Shown here: positions 7,740-16,190 of the stretch, piece by piece
How the letters are laid out: each line of letters begins with the position of its first letter
Numbering within the stretch: the stretch's first letter is position 1
Assembly: GCA_902799345.1 (NCBI GenBank)
Contig: CADBZW010000033.1
Location: 5,712 to 48,504, forward strand
Length of the DNA: 42,793 bases
Source: an uncultured Bacteroidia bacterium
GTDB lineage: Bacteria > Bacteroidota > Bacteroidia > Bacteroidales > F082
Reading direction: 5' to 3'
Made by a program: the position numbers and the translations under genes
Notes under the pieces: model-generated
What the model saw: only the letters and a program-made list of their open reading frames with translations
Told to the model about the DNA's origin: nothing
Database searches by the model: none

Positions 7740-9110
7740 CTATTTCTTTTTGTCCTTCCAGCTATACAAGTTGACGCCGAAGGTGAACTCGGCATAGTCG
7801 ATGACGGCCTCATGCACCTTCATGAATGAGCCGACGAACATGTTGCGGTTCTTGCCCAAGTAATACTTGAATCCCAAACGTTCGTAGAAAGTACGGTAGC
7901 AGGGTGGGAGGTAGGTGTCTTCAAACTTGCTTTCAGATGACTCGGCCAAGCCCCAGGTCTTCTTTTGGTCGGTGCCATAATAGATGCCATGCCAGAGGTA
8001 ATAGCCGCCGCCAATGCAGAAGGCGAAGCGGTTGAAGTTGACCTCGAACATCACCGAGGGCGCCAGATGCAGCCCGCGGGCGAAGCTGTATTCCATCAAC
8101 GGGATGGCATCGTCGCCAGTGAAGTATTCGTGGCCGTCGTTATACATCTGATGCGCTTTCTCATACATGCGTTTGGTCTCGCCTGTCCAGCCGAAGTCCA
8201 AGCACACGTCGTAGCTGAACTTGGGATGGAACTGACGGTGCACGCCGAGTTGTATGACATTGGCGAAGTAATAGGGACGTTCGTTGGGCATGTCGTCCAC
8301 CATGGTGCCGTCGGCTGTCTGGTAGCAACGCATCGATTCGTTGGTTTGCAAGAGGCCCATCGACTCGGTGGCGAAGATAGAAGTACTCTTTTCAAACTTC
8401 GGGCGCGGTTTCTCCTTGGGGACGAGTTCGGGACGACCCAAAGGATGGTAGCGCAGTCCCACCACCCAGCTGAACACGTTGATGCCGCAGTTGGGCAGCC
8501 TGAGTGCAGCATTGGAGGAGTGCGAGAACTGGTAACGCAGCGTGATGTCGAAATTGTCCTCGATCATAAAGGTCGGACCGACATCGATGGCGAGGTGTAC
8601 GTTGGTTACGGAGCCGATGAACTCGTCGCCGTGTTTGGTCCAAAACGACAAGCCTCCCATGATGTCGTAGTCGAGCGACCAATATTTGCCACGGTAGAAA
8701 TGCCCGTTGATGAAGCCACCTAGAGAGTAGCAGTCGCCGAGTGAGCGATGGTAGGTCTCGCGTTCATAGCCGTTTTCGTCGCGGTATTTGAACTGGATGC
8801 TGTCCACGTTGTTCTTCTCGAAGCGCAGGAAGGCGCCGTAGGAGAGATAGTTGAAGTCGCGCTCCCATTTCAGGCGACCGTCGGTCTGCCGCCCGATGCG
8901 CAGGTCGAGGCCGTATTGCGGCAGCGACTTCATATAGGCATGGCGTTCCTCGAAGGGGAAATACTTGCCCAAGCGGCCGTCTACTTCAAAGAAGGTACGG
9001 TTGTCGAAGGTGAAGAGCTTCTGTTCCTGTGCCCAAACGAAATGGGATGAAAAAAGAAGAAGTGTAAAAGCAAAAAAAACGATGCTTTTTAAAATACTGC
9101 AGTGTCTCAT
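7740..9110 (-). CDS. Outer-membrane beta-barrel protein, unknown function
   Basis: A 456-residue protein with a signal peptide (MRHCSILKSIVFFAFTLLLF ... VWAQEQ). The mature part has many short amphipathic aromatic strands (FNYLSYGAFLRF, YWSLDYDIMGGLSF, FDITLRYQFSHSS, FAFCIGGGYYLWHGIYYG) and ends FTFGVNLYSWKDKKK, suggesting an outer-membrane barrel. The HSSNAALRLPNCGINVF stretch resembles the HSSNA motif seen in PagL-like lipid A deacylases and related acyloxyacyl hydrolases, so a lipid-A-modifying barrel is a possibility; I do not assign it firmly. It starts 5 bp after the stop of the patatin gene and is clearly in the same operon. Confidence 0.7.
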   Translation of the reverse strand: MRHCSILKSIVFFAFTLLLFSSHFVWAQEQKLFTFDNRTFFEVDGRLGKYFPFEERHAYMKSLPQYGLDLRIGRQTDGRLKWERDFNYLSYGAFLRFEKNNVDSIQFKYRDENGYERETYHRSLGDCYSLGGFINGHFYRGKYWSLDYDIMGGLSFWTKHGDEFIGSVTNVHLAIDVGPTFMIEDNFDITLRYQFSHSSNAALRLPNCGINVFSWVVGLRYHPLGRPELVPKEKPRPKFEKSTSIFATESMGLLQTNESMRCYQTADGTMVDDMPNERPYYFANVIQLGVHRQFHPKFSYDVCLDFGWTGETKRMYEKAHQMYNDGHEYFTGDDAIPLMEYSFARGLHLAPSVMFEVNFNRFAFCIGGGYYLWHGIYYGTDQKKTWGLAESSESKFEDTYLPPCYRTFYERLGFKYYLGKNRNMFVGSFMKVHEAVIDYAEFTFGVNLYSWKDKKK

Positions 9111-9115
9111 TTAGG

Positions 9116-10225
9116 TTACTTATTGGCTTTCGCTTCGTCGTTGTTGTACCAATCAAGGTAGTCTTGTGTGAAGCCACGTCCGGCTTCAACAAGTTGATTT
9201 TTCTTCGCGTCAGTGATGTCGAAGTCGGTGGCTTCCACGCCAAAGGTGTTGATGTAGATGGTGCGTTGCCAGTCGTCGCTGTGCAGGTGCACGTTGTTTT
9301 GGAAGTCGATGAGCGTGGTGACCAAGGCCTTGGTGTAGGTGAACAGGCTCTTGATTTCCTTCTCTGGCGGCTGGGTATTGGGGTTGAGGTATATGTCGAT
9401 TTCGTCTTTGCCGTCGAGGCGGAATCCCAGGGTCTCCTTGTTGTAGACGTACTCGTTGATGACAGTGCCTTTCTGTCCCATCTTTTGGGGAGTCATCTGT
9501 TTGATCCTATCATTGATTTTCTCGTAATAGGAAGTCCGGCGGGCATTGATCTCGTCGTCGACGAAGACCATGCGGTCGAAGGTCTTGATGGCATAGTTGT
9601 TCAGCAATCCACCGTCGACATAGACGTGGTCGTCGCCTTCAACGCCTTTCACGGCGGCGAAAAACAGCGGAATCGACATGGAGATGCGGGCGGCATCGGC
9701 GACTTTCACGTTGGGCGTTTTTTCGGCGTTGAACACCTTGGAGTAGCCTGTCGTGAGGTCGGCGCCAAGCAGGTGCAACTCTCTGAATTGCTTGTTTTTG
9801 GCCAGCTCCTTGAAGGTGATTTCACCATTGTTGGTCTTTCTCTCGATATAGCCAGCCATAAGGTTACGGAAGTAGTCGCCTTTGTACCAGCCATAGTCGT
9901 TGACGAGACGGTTGATGTCGCGCACAATACCCCAAGAGCTGTCCATGAAGTTCTTGAAGTTGATGTCCCAAAGGACTTCGCTGATTTCTGTAGCTGTATA
10001 GCCCAAGGCGACGAGGACGGCTACCATGGCTCCCGCCGAGGTGCCTGCCACGCGTTCTATGCTGCAGAGGATGCCTTCTTTCTCAAGCACCTCAAGGGCA
10101 CCCACGTAGGCAATGCCTTTGACGCCGCCGCCTTCGAAGACGAGGTTCTTGAAGTGGTATTTGTTGTTGGAAGGAAGGTTAATGCTCTTTCTTACGATTT
10201 TGATGGTTTTGACTTCTCCGTTCAT
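9116..10225 (-). CDS. Patatin-like phospholipase
   Basis: A 369-residue serine hydrolase predicted to release fatty acids from phospholipids through a Ser-Asp dyad. Near the N-terminus are the oxyanion-hole motif FEGGGVKGIAYVGAL, the nucleophile elbow GTSAGA and, further on, DGGLLNNY carrying the catalytic Asp. No signal peptide is evident, so the protein is either cytoplasmic or membrane-associated. Gene order on the minus strand is cysS, patatin (35 bp later), then the barrel protein 5 bp later, suggesting one transcript. If the barrel is lipid-active, the pair could act together in envelope lipid turnover; that is inference from adjacency. Confidence 0.9.
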   Translation of the reverse strand: MNGEVKTIKIVRKSINLPSNNKYHFKNLVFEGGGVKGIAYVGALEVLEKEGILCSIERVAGTSAGAMVAVLVALGYTATEISEVLWDINFKNFMDSSWGIVRDINRLVNDYGWYKGDYFRNLMAGYIERKTNNGEITFKELAKNKQFRELHLLGADLTTGYSKVFNAEKTPNVKVADAARISMSIPLFFAAVKGVEGDDHVYVDGGLLNNYAIKTFDRMVFVDDEINARRTSYYEKINDRIKQMTPQKMGQKGTVINEYVYNKETLGFRLDGKDEIDIYLNPNTQPPEKEIKSLFTYTKALVTTLIDFQNNVHLHSDDWQRTIYINTFGVEATDFDITDAKKNQLVEAGRGFTQDYLDWYNNDEAKANK

Positions 10226-10260
10226 GACATGTTGGTTTTAGTAGTTAGTGTGAAGTTGAA

Positions 10261-11751
10261 TTATTCCATAATCCAGCTGGTGCCTTCCTTGCCGTCCTTC
10301 AAGGTGATGTGCAGCTTGGCGAGTTCGTCGCGGATCTTGTCGCTGGTGGCCCAGTCCTTGTTGGCACGGGCTGCCTTGCGGATGTCGATAATGGTCTGCA
10401 TGAGGCCGTCGACGAGGGCACCGCTGCCGTCGGAGGCGTTGCTTTCCACCAAGCCCAAGATGTCGAAGACGAAGTCTTGGAACAGCTTGTTGAGCAGGGC
10501 CAGTTCCTCGGCGTTGATTTGAGCCTTGCCGTCCTTCACGGTGTTGACGATGCGTACGGCCTCGAAGAGGTTGGCGATGACGATGGGGCTGTTGAAGTCG
10601 TCGTTCATGGCATCGTAGCAGGCATCGACGATCTTCTGGATGTCGAGGCTGGCGGCACCTTCGGTGGCTTTCAGGCCCTTGGCGGCTTTCACGGCTTCCA
10701 TCAAGCGGTTGTATCCCTTCTCGGCGGCTTGCAGGGCTTCGTTGCTGAAGTCCAAGGTGCTGCGGTAGTGGGCTTGCAGGATGAAGAAGCGGATGGTCAT
10801 GGGATTGTAAGGTTGTGCGATCATCTCCTCGCCCTTGGCGTTGATGTGGCTGCCGTTGAAGAACTCGTCAAGGGTGATGAAGTTGCCTAACGACTTGCCC
10901 ATCTTCTGTCCGCCGATGGTGATCATGTTGTTGTGCATCCAGTAGGTGACGGGCTGTTTGCCGTTGGCGGCCACGCTCTGTGCAATCTCCGACTCGTGGT
11001 GGGGGAACATGAGGTCCATGCCGCCGCCGTGAATGTCGAAGGTCTCGCCGAGGTACTTGCAGCCCATGGCCGAGCACTCCATGTGCCAGCCCGGGAAGCC
11101 GTCGCTCCAAGGCGAAGGCCAGCGCATGATGTGCTTGGGTTCGGCCTTCTTCCACAGGGCGAAGTCGACGGGGTTGTGCTTCTCCTCTTGGCCACTCAGC
11201 TCGCGCGTGGTGTTGAGCATCTCCTCGAAGTTGCGACCCGAGAGGATGCCATAGGGGTGCTCCTTATTATATTTCTCGATGTCGAAATACACCGATCCGT
11301 TCTCCACGTAGGCATAGCCGTGGTCGAGGATCTTCTGCACCATGGCGATTTGTTCGATGATGTGACCTGAGGCGTGAGGCTCGATGGATGGGCGCAGCAC
11401 GTTCAGCTTGTCCATGGCGGCGTGGTAGCGGTTGGTGTAGTATTGTGCCACCTCCATCGGCTCGAGGTTCTCGAGGCGGGCTTTCTTAGCGATTTTGTCC
11501 TCGCCTTCGTCGGCGTCGTGCTCCAGGTGACCCACGTCGGTGATGTTGCGCACATAGCGGACTTTATAGCCAAGATGTTGCAAATATCTGAATACCAAGT
11601 CGAAAGTGATGGCGGGACGGGCGTGACCCAGGTGTGCGTCGCCGTAGACAGTGGGGCCGCAGACGTACATGCCTACATGCGGGGCGTTCAAAGGTTTGAA
11701 AGGCTGTTTGCAGCGCGAGAGGCTGTTATAGATGTATAAGGTGTTGTTCAT
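10261..11751 (-). CDS. cysS: Cysteinyl-tRNA synthetase
   Basis: A 496-residue class I aminoacyl-tRNA synthetase that charges tRNA-Cys. The start is placed at 11751 ([16 protein letters not shown]); upstream codons would cover the promoter. The zinc-binding Cys and HIGH-like motif appear in [18 protein letters not shown], further zinc ligands in GWHMECSAM, and the KMSKS equivalent is KMGKSLGNF. Length is normal. The C-terminus ends with a CysRS-type helical tail. It leads the minus-strand operon ending at 7740. Confidence 0.97.
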   Translation of the reverse strand: MNNTLYIYNSLSRCKQPFKPLNAPHVGMYVCGPTVYGDAHLGHARPAITFDLVFRYLQHLGYKVRYVRNITDVGHLEHDADEGEDKIAKKARLENLEPMEVAQYYTNRYHAAMDKLNVLRPSIEPHASGHIIEQIAMVQKILDHGYAYVENGSVYFDIEKYNKEHPYGILSGRNFEEMLNTTRELSGQEEKHNPVDFALWKKAEPKHIMRWPSPWSDGFPGWHMECSAMGCKYLGETFDIHGGGMDLMFPHHESEIAQSVAANGKQPVTYWMHNNMITIGGQKMGKSLGNFITLDEFFNGSHINAKGEEMIAQPYNPMTIRFFILQAHYRSTLDFSNEALQAAEKGYNRLMEAVKAAKGLKATEGAASLDIQKIVDACYDAMNDDFNSPIVIANLFEAVRIVNTVKDGKAQINAEELALLNKLFQDFVFDILGLVESNASDGSGALVDGLMQTIIDIRKAARANKDWATSDKIRDELAKLHITLKDGKEGTSWIME

Positions 11752-11775
11752 TTTACTGATGTTTTGATTTTGCTG

Positions 11776-11783
11776 CAAAATTA
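11776..11783 (-). promoter_or_regulatory. -7 box (TAATTTTG) for cysS
   Basis: On the minus strand TAATTTTG followed by CAG lies 24 bp before the cysS ATG, matching TAnnTTTG. Confidence 0.7.
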
Positions 11784-11863
11784 CAAAAATAAGCGATAGG
11801 AATAAAAAAACCTTGCAAAGCATGAAAATTAGCCATGTTTTACATAGGAAACGGAAAATGTAT

Positions 11864-11871
11864 TATTTTTG
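11864..11871 (+). promoter_or_regulatory. -7 box (TATTTTTG) for the T9SS cargo gene
   Basis: TATTTTTG is 23 bp before the ATG at 11895. The divergent cysS promoter lies about 80 bp to the left. Confidence 0.65.
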
Positions 11872-11894
11872 TGTTGCAATAATAAACCTGTCAT

Positions 11895-12767
11895 ATGAAG
11901 AAGATTTTACTGTTCTTTTTTGCCATAGTGCTATGTGGTGCGATGTGTGCACAAAACGCATTGCCTTTGACTCATCCCGCCTCCACCGACGAAAGGGATG
12001 AATGGGTTGGAAACCAGGATGTCACGATGTTTGTGCGATTGGAAGACGCGGAGTTTGCCATGCTGCCTCATGTCATCGACCCTTCGTTGACGGGGGTGAT
12101 GACAAAACTGAAGTTTTATCGTAATCCTTACGAAGATTACAACACAACCTCTTATGCCATAAAGATTTATGAAGGGGGAGAGTTGCACTTGGTTGACGAG
12201 GTGCAAGGCCTTTATGACCTCGGTTCGTGTGGGGAACTGGTCTACGAGCAACGTTTTACCTGTGAAGGCACGGGTTGGCAGGAAATCGAGTTGACAACGC
12301 CGTACACCATTCCCGAGGGCGATTTTTGGGTCGCCGTGAAGATGAACGGCATGGGCACTGTGGTCATCGGCGAGGAAGGCACCGCCACGGAAGGGGAGTA
12401 TTTCTATACTAAGATGACCAATTTCATCAATTATTGGAGCCATACCTATTTCTTCAATAGTTATTCGCAGTATGTGTTATATAGCTGTGGGTTGGCGATT
12501 TATGTGGAGGATGAAGAGGATGGCTTTGACGAGTCCAACGTCGCTGCGGTGAAGGTGTACCCTAACCCTGCGCAAGGGACGGTGATCGTAGAGGCTGGAA
12601 TGCCGTTCGAACTGGGTTGTTATGACGCCATGGGGAGAATGATCATCCAAGATGCCGTTCGTGAAGTCAGAAAGGTTTTGGATGTGAGCGCACTCCCCGC
12701 GGGCATATATTTGTTCCGCGTGGCTACCGCTGACGGTGTTGTCATACAACGTGTTTGTGTGGAGTGA
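11895..12767 (+). CDS. Secreted protein with T9SS type A sorting domain
   Basis: A 290-residue protein. The signal peptide MKKILLFFFAIVLCGAMCAQ is followed by a ~190-residue beta-rich domain of unknown role (residues ~25-200). The last ~75 residues are a Por-type C-terminal sorting domain: VKVYPNPAQGTVIVEA, YDAMGRMI, LDVSALPAGIYLFRV and a short final strand VVIQRVCVE. This tail directs export across the outer membrane by the type IX system, followed by cleavage and surface attachment. The gene has its own promoter. No protease or adhesin motif is recognised in the passenger. Confidence 0.85.
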   Translation: MKKILLFFFAIVLCGAMCAQNALPLTHPASTDERDEWVGNQDVTMFVRLEDAEFAMLPHVIDPSLTGVMTKLKFYRNPYEDYNTTSYAIKIYEGGELHLVDEVQGLYDLGSCGELVYEQRFTCEGTGWQEIELTTPYTIPEGDFWVAVKMNGMGTVVIGEEGTATEGEYFYTKMTNFINYWSHTYFFNSYSQYVLYSCGLAIYVEDEEDGFDESNVAAVKVYPNPAQGTVIVEAGMPFELGCYDAMGRMIIQDAVREVRKVLDVSALPAGIYLFRVATADGVVIQRVCVE

Positions 12768-12811
12768 CCAAAAAACTATGTTAAATCGTTCCAACCTATC
12801 AATCCTTTTCG

Positions 12812-12819
12812 TACCTTTG
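12812..12819 (+). promoter_or_regulatory. -7 box (TACCTTTG) for kbl
   Basis: TACCTTTG followed by CAG is 92 bp before the kbl ATG, leaving a long leader that holds repeats. Confidence 0.7.
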
Positions 12820-12827
12820 CAGCCAAA

Positions 12828-12897
12828 GTCCCGCGTCTCGCAGTCTTGCGTCTCGCGTCAACTGAACAACTGAATAACTGAACAACTGAACAACTTC
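12828..12897. repeat. Repeat-rich leader of kbl
   Basis: Two copies of GCGTCTCGC lie within 12828-12859, then AACTGAACAACTGAATAACT-type tandem 8- to 9-mers fill about 12859-12897. The first part shares the 10-mer GACGCGAGAC (complement strand) with the repeat at the 3' end of surE (18881-18953). Confidence 0.7.
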
Positions 12898-12910
12898 AAA
12901 CTTAAATAAT

Positions 12911-14098
12911 ATGTACGCTAATTTTCAAGAGTATCTGAAGAAGGAATTGGCTCAAATCGAAGCCGATGGCCTTTATAAACATGAACGCATCATCGAGAGC
13001 GCCCAGGGCGCCGAAATCATGGTTGGCGGCAAGGTGTGCCTCAACTTCTGCGCCAATAACTACCTCGGCTTGGCCGACAACCCGGAATTGATCCAAGCTG
13101 CCAAGGACGGCATGGACGCCCGTGGCTTCGGTATGGCTTCGGTCCGCTTCATCTGCGGCTGCCAGGACCTCCACAAGAAGTTGGAAGCCAAGATCGCTGA
13201 GTTCTTCGGCACGGAAGACACCATCCTCTATGCCGCCTGCTTCGATGCCAACGGCGGTGTGTTCGAGCCGCTGCTCGGTCCCGACGATGCCATCATCTCC
13301 GATGCTTTGAACCACGCTTCCATCATCGACGGCGTGCGCCTCTGCAAGGCACAGCGTTTCCGCTATGCCAACGCCGACATGGCCGACCTTGAGAAGCAAC
13401 TGCAAGACGCACAAGGCTGCCGCTTCCGCCTCATCGTCACCGACGGCGTGTTCTCGATGGACGGCAACGTCTGCCCGCTCGATAAGATCTATGAACTGGC
13501 ACAGAAATACAACGCCATGGTGATGGTCGACGAGAGCCACTCCGCTGGCGTGGTCGGCCGCACGGGTCGTGGTGTCACCGAGCACTACAACCTCCGTGGC
13601 AAGATCGAAATCCTGACCGGTACCCTCGGCAAGGCCTTCGGTGGCGCCATGGGTGGCTTCACCACGGGCCGTAAGGAAATCATCGACATGTTGCGTCAGC
13701 GCAGCCGTCCGTACCTCTTCTCCAACTCGATGGCTCCCGGCCTCGTGGCCGCTGGCATCCGCATGTTCGAGATGATGAGCGAGACCAACACACTGCAAGA
13801 CAAGCTGCACGCCAACACCGAATACTTCATCAAAAAGATGACTGAGGCCGGCTTCGACTGCAAGCCTTCGCAATCGGCCATCTGCGCCGTGATGCTCTAC
13901 GACGCCCCGCTGTCGCAGAAGTTCGCCGCCAAGTTGCAGGAAGAGGGCATCTTTGTCACGGGATTCTACTATCCTGTGGTGCCGAAGGGACAGGCCCGTA
14001 TCCGTGTGCAGGTGAGCGCCGCCCACGAGCGCGAGCACCTCGACAAGTGCATCGCCGCCTTCGTGAAGATTGGTAAAGAACTGGGAATTTTGAAGTAA
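12911..14098 (+). CDS. kbl: Glycine C-acetyltransferase (2-amino-3-ketobutyrate CoA ligase)
   Basis: A 395-residue PLP enzyme of the alpha-oxoamine synthase family. It cleaves 2-amino-3-ketobutyrate with CoA to glycine and acetyl-CoA, the second step of threonine catabolism. The KBL-specific run CANNYLGLADNPELI, the GMASVRFICG stretch, SDALNHASIIDGVRLCKA and the PLP lysine in GTLGKAFGG (Lys241) are all present, and VVPKGQARIRVQ sits near the C-terminus. These match KBL rather than serine palmitoyltransferase or BioF. The next gene on the strand is threonine dehydrogenase, which confirms the role. Confidence 0.96.
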   Translation: MYANFQEYLKKELAQIEADGLYKHERIIESAQGAEIMVGGKVCLNFCANNYLGLADNPELIQAAKDGMDARGFGMASVRFICGCQDLHKKLEAKIAEFFGTEDTILYAACFDANGGVFEPLLGPDDAIISDALNHASIIDGVRLCKAQRFRYANADMADLEKQLQDAQGCRFRLIVTDGVFSMDGNVCPLDKIYELAQKYNAMVMVDESHSAGVVGRTGRGVTEHYNLRGKIEILTGTLGKAFGGAMGGFTTGRKEIIDMLRQRSRPYLFSNSMAPGLVAAGIRMFEMMSETNTLQDKLHANTEYFIKKMTEAGFDCKPSQSAICAVMLYDAPLSQKFAAKLQEEGIFVTGFYYPVVPKGQARIRVQVSAAHEREHLDKCIAAFVKIGKELGILK

Positions 14099-14136
14099 TT
14101 GATAGGAGACCTTGGAACACGTCCACTTCCCTTTGA

Positions 14137-14223
14137 CGTCATTGCGGGCTTGACCCGCAATCTCCTGCGCGAAAGGATTCGTCTTCGCGCATAGGAGATG
14201 GCGGATGTTCCTCCGCCATGACG
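14137..14223. repeat. Compound palindromic repeat with cloverleaf folding potential
   Basis: This element lies between kbl and tdh. The outer arms CGTCAT (14137-14142) and ATGACG (14218-14223) enclose three hairpins: GCGGG/CCCGC at about 14144-14158; ATCTCCT/AGGAGAT enclosing GCGCGAA/TTCGCGC at about 14160-14198; and GGCGGA/TCCGCC at about 14200-14217. The first hairpin (ATTGCGGGCTTGACCCGCAAT type) is a common bacterial intergenic repeat. It would fold in the kbl-tdh transcript. Confidence 0.8.
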
Positions 14224-14268
14224 ATAAAAGGCGGTGGTTTTCCCCTGTCTCTATAATAGAATAACACT

Positions 14269-15216
14269 ATGAAAAAGATATTGATCGTTGGTTCCGGCGG
14301 ACAGATCGGAACAGAATTGGTGAAGAAGCTCCGTGCTACCTACGGCAACGAAAACGTGGTGGCCTCGGATCTTCGCCCTTTGACCGGTGAAATCGTCGAG
14401 CAAGGTCCTTTTGAGAGAATCGACTCGACGCAAATCATGCAAATCGTCGACGTGGTGAAACGCTACAACATCGACACGATTTATAACCTCGCTGCCATCC
14501 TTTCGGCCACAGCCGAGAAGAACCCCATGCTTGGTTGGAACGTCGGCATCGGCTCGTTGGTGAACTGCCTTGAAACGGCCCGCGTTTTCAACTGCGCCGT
14601 CTTCACGCCTTCATCCATCGGCGCTTTCGGTGCTTCAACGCCGCACGACAACACGCCTCAGGACACCATCCAACGTCCTAACACCATCTACGGCGTGACC
14701 AAGGTCACGGGTGAGCTGCTGAGCGACTACTACTTCACCCGCTTCGGTGTGGACACCCGTAGCGTCCGCTTCCCCGGCTTGATTTCCAACTTGACCTTGC
14801 CTGGCGGTGGCACCACCGACTACGCTGTGGAGATTTACTACGCCGCCGTGAAGGGCGAGAAGTTCATCTGCCCCATCAGCAAGGGCACCTACATGGACAT
14901 GATGTATATGCCCGACGCTTTGGATGCCATGGTCGACATCATGGAAGCCGACCCGACCAAGCTGGTGCACCGCAACTCGTTCAACGTCACTTCGATGAGC
15001 TTCGACCCGGAGATCATCTACAACGCCATCAAGAAGTACTATCCGAACTTCGAGATGGAATACAAGTTCGACCCGATCCGTCAGGCCATCGCCGACAGCT
15101 GGCCGAACAAGATGGATGACAGCTGCGCCCGCGCCGAGTGGGGCTGGAATCCCAAGTACGACCTCGACAAGATGACGGTCGACATGATTGAGACCTTGAA
15201 GAAGAAGCTGCTGTAA
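14269..15216 (+). CDS. L-threonine 3-dehydrogenase, short-chain (epimerase-like) type
   Basis: A 315-residue extended SDR with NAD-binding VGSGGQIGTELVKKL at the N-terminus and the catalytic YGVTK motif near residue 143. Members of this subfamily oxidise L-threonine to 2-amino-3-ketobutyrate, the substrate of the kbl product encoded upstream, so together the pair turns threonine into glycine and acetyl-CoA. Tell-tale stretches are TPSSIGAFG, RFPGLISN and PGGGTTDYAVEIYY. The gene lies 170 bp after kbl, separated by the compound repeat, and ends before a strong terminator. Confidence 0.92.
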   Translation: MKKILIVGSGGQIGTELVKKLRATYGNENVVASDLRPLTGEIVEQGPFERIDSTQIMQIVDVVKRYNIDTIYNLAAILSATAEKNPMLGWNVGIGSLVNCLETARVFNCAVFTPSSIGAFGASTPHDNTPQDTIQRPNTIYGVTKVTGELLSDYYFTRFGVDTRSVRFPGLISNLTLPGGGTTDYAVEIYYAAVKGEKFICPISKGTYMDMMYMPDALDAMVDIMEADPTKLVHRNSFNVTSMSFDPEIIYNAIKKYYPNFEMEYKFDPIRQAIADSWPNKMDDSCARAEWGWNPKYDLDKMTVDMIETLKKKLL

Positions 15217-15239
15217 TTGAGCAGCCCTTCCCAGATTTG

Positions 15240-15278
15240 CGAATAGCGGAGGTTGAAGAATCTCCGCTATTCGTTTTT
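15240..15278 (+). terminator. Terminator after tdh (first of two near-identical copies)
   Basis: The 12-bp stem CGAATAGCGGAG / CTCCGCTATTCG is followed by TTTTT. A second copy, with the same CGAATAGCGG / CCGCTATTCG arms, follows higA at 16036-16073. Confidence 0.93.
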
Positions 15279-15300
15279 ATTGCTGGTTTTGGAAAAGAAA

Positions 15301-15324
15301 AATATTCACAAATTTGTGAATATT
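15301..15324. promoter_or_regulatory. Perfect 24-bp palindromic operator of the higBA module
   Basis: The half-site AATATTCACAAA is followed directly by its complement TTTGTGAATATT. It spans the expected -33 region of the promoter whose -7 box (TATTTTTG) is at 15338-15345, so the HigA-type antitoxin probably binds here to repress its own operon. Confidence 0.85.
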
Positions 15325-15337
15325 CAAAAACTTTGTT

Positions 15338-15345
15338 TATTTTTG
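15338..15345 (+). promoter_or_regulatory. -7 box (TATTTTTG) of the higBA promoter
   Basis: The box is 22 bp before the toxin ATG, downstream of the palindromic operator; TTTG at 15313-15316 can serve as the -33 element. Confidence 0.75.
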
Positions 15346-15366
15346 CAGCACCAAAACATAGAGCGA

Positions 15367-15684
15367 ATGAAGGTATTGTTCGACAAAGAGTATCTTGGTA
15401 ATTTGTATGAAAAAGGCGATAGTGGCGACAAGAAACACCGCTATCAACCGCAAGTGGTCAAGAAGTATAAGAGGGTGGTAGATTTGATGATAGATACACC
15501 TGATGTTTTGTCGTTAGCCAAGTATAATTCGTTGCATTATGAGAAATTGGTTGGTGATAAAGCAGGGTTGTCTTCGGTAAGGGTAAATGACCAATATCGA
15601 ATTGAGTTTGAGGAGCTAAAGCAAGACAATGAGGTGATAGCAACAATATGCAATATCACTGAATTGAGTAACCATTATCAATAA
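15367..15684 (+). CDS. higB: Type II toxin, HigB/RelE family
   Basis: A 105-residue small basic protein. The start at 15367 (MKVLFDKEYL) is chosen because it follows the -7 box; upstream codons would cover the operator. The fold pattern is RelE/ParE-like: KYKRVVDLM, YNSLHYEKLVGDKAGLSSVRVNDQYRIEF, then a last strand IATICNITELSNHY. HigB-type toxins cut mRNA at the ribosome; the SVRVNDQYRI segment carries the usual arginines. The gene is followed 10 bp later by the antitoxin gene, in the toxin-first order typical of hig systems. Confidence 0.9.
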   Translation: MKVLFDKEYLGNLYEKGDSGDKKHRYQPQVVKKYKRVVDLMIDTPDVLSLAKYNSLHYEKLVGDKAGLSSVRVNDQYRIEFEELKQDNEVIATICNITELSNHYQ

Positions 15685-15694
15685 ATACAAGATT

Positions 15695-16018
15695 ATGAAA
15701 ACAATGGAAGCAAATAAAATGGAACCATTTGAACCAACGCATCCTGGAGAGGTGATTAAAGACGAGATAGAATACCGTGGCATTTCACAAAGGGCATTGG
15801 CAGCCCAGATAGGCGTTTCCTATACGCAATTGAATGAAATGCTTAATGGCAAGCGTACGCTGAATACGGAATTGGCCTTGCTCATCAGTGCAGCCCTTGA
15901 CATTGATGCCGAGCCGCTTTTGGCCATGCAAACCCGTTATAATGTGATTACTGCACGGCGTAATCAAAGTTTTGTAAGCCGGCTGAAGTCAATCAGAAAG
16001 ATTGCAGCGGCGTTTTGA
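15695..16018 (+). CDS. higA: HigA-type antitoxin (HTH)
   Basis: A 107-residue helix-turn-helix protein of the HigA/VapI type: the family signature HPGEVIKDEIEYRGISQRAL, then AAQIGVSYTQLNEMLNGKR as the HTH and ALDIDAEPLLAMQTRY after it. It would neutralise HigB by direct binding and repress the operon at the palindrome 15301-15324. Two internal ATGs (MEANK, MEPFE) are possible alternative starts a few codons downstream. Confidence 0.92.
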   Translation: MKTMEANKMEPFEPTHPGEVIKDEIEYRGISQRALAAQIGVSYTQLNEMLNGKRTLNTELALLISAALDIDAEPLLAMQTRYNVITARRNQSFVSRLKSIRKIAAAF

Positions 16019-16035
16019 TACTGTGAAATTTTGAA

Positions 16036-16073
16036 CGAATAGCGGCCCCAATTATCTCCGCTATTCGTTTTTT
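16036..16073 (+). terminator. Terminator after higA (second copy)
   Basis: The stem CGAATAGCGG / CCGCTATTCG is followed by a T run. Arms and the downstream 'TTATnGnTGGTTT' stretch repeat the terminator after tdh, so the toxin-antitoxin module is flanked by direct repeats of roughly 60 bp. Confidence 0.92.
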
Positions 16074-16113
16074 ATGGTTGGTTTCAGTAAAATTCATTCA
16101 GATTCTCATTTTA

Positions 16114-16150
16114 TGATTACTATTTTATGGTAATCATTTTATGGTAATCA
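16114..16150. promoter_or_regulatory. Inverted/direct TGATTAC-GTAATCA repeats upstream of ATPase 3
   Basis: TGATTAC (16114-16120) is followed by GTAATCA at 16130-16136 and again at 16144-16150, giving an inverted pair and a 14-bp-spaced direct pair just upstream of the -7 box TATTTTTG at 16160-16167. It is likely a regulator-binding site in the promoter. Confidence 0.65.
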
Positions 16151-16190
16151 AAATTTTTGTATTTTTGCGGGAAAATAACAAATCAAATCC

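Noticed and set aside
12911-14098. Serine palmitoyltransferase
   Set aside because: Motifs along the whole length match KBL, and the next gene is threonine dehydrogenase.
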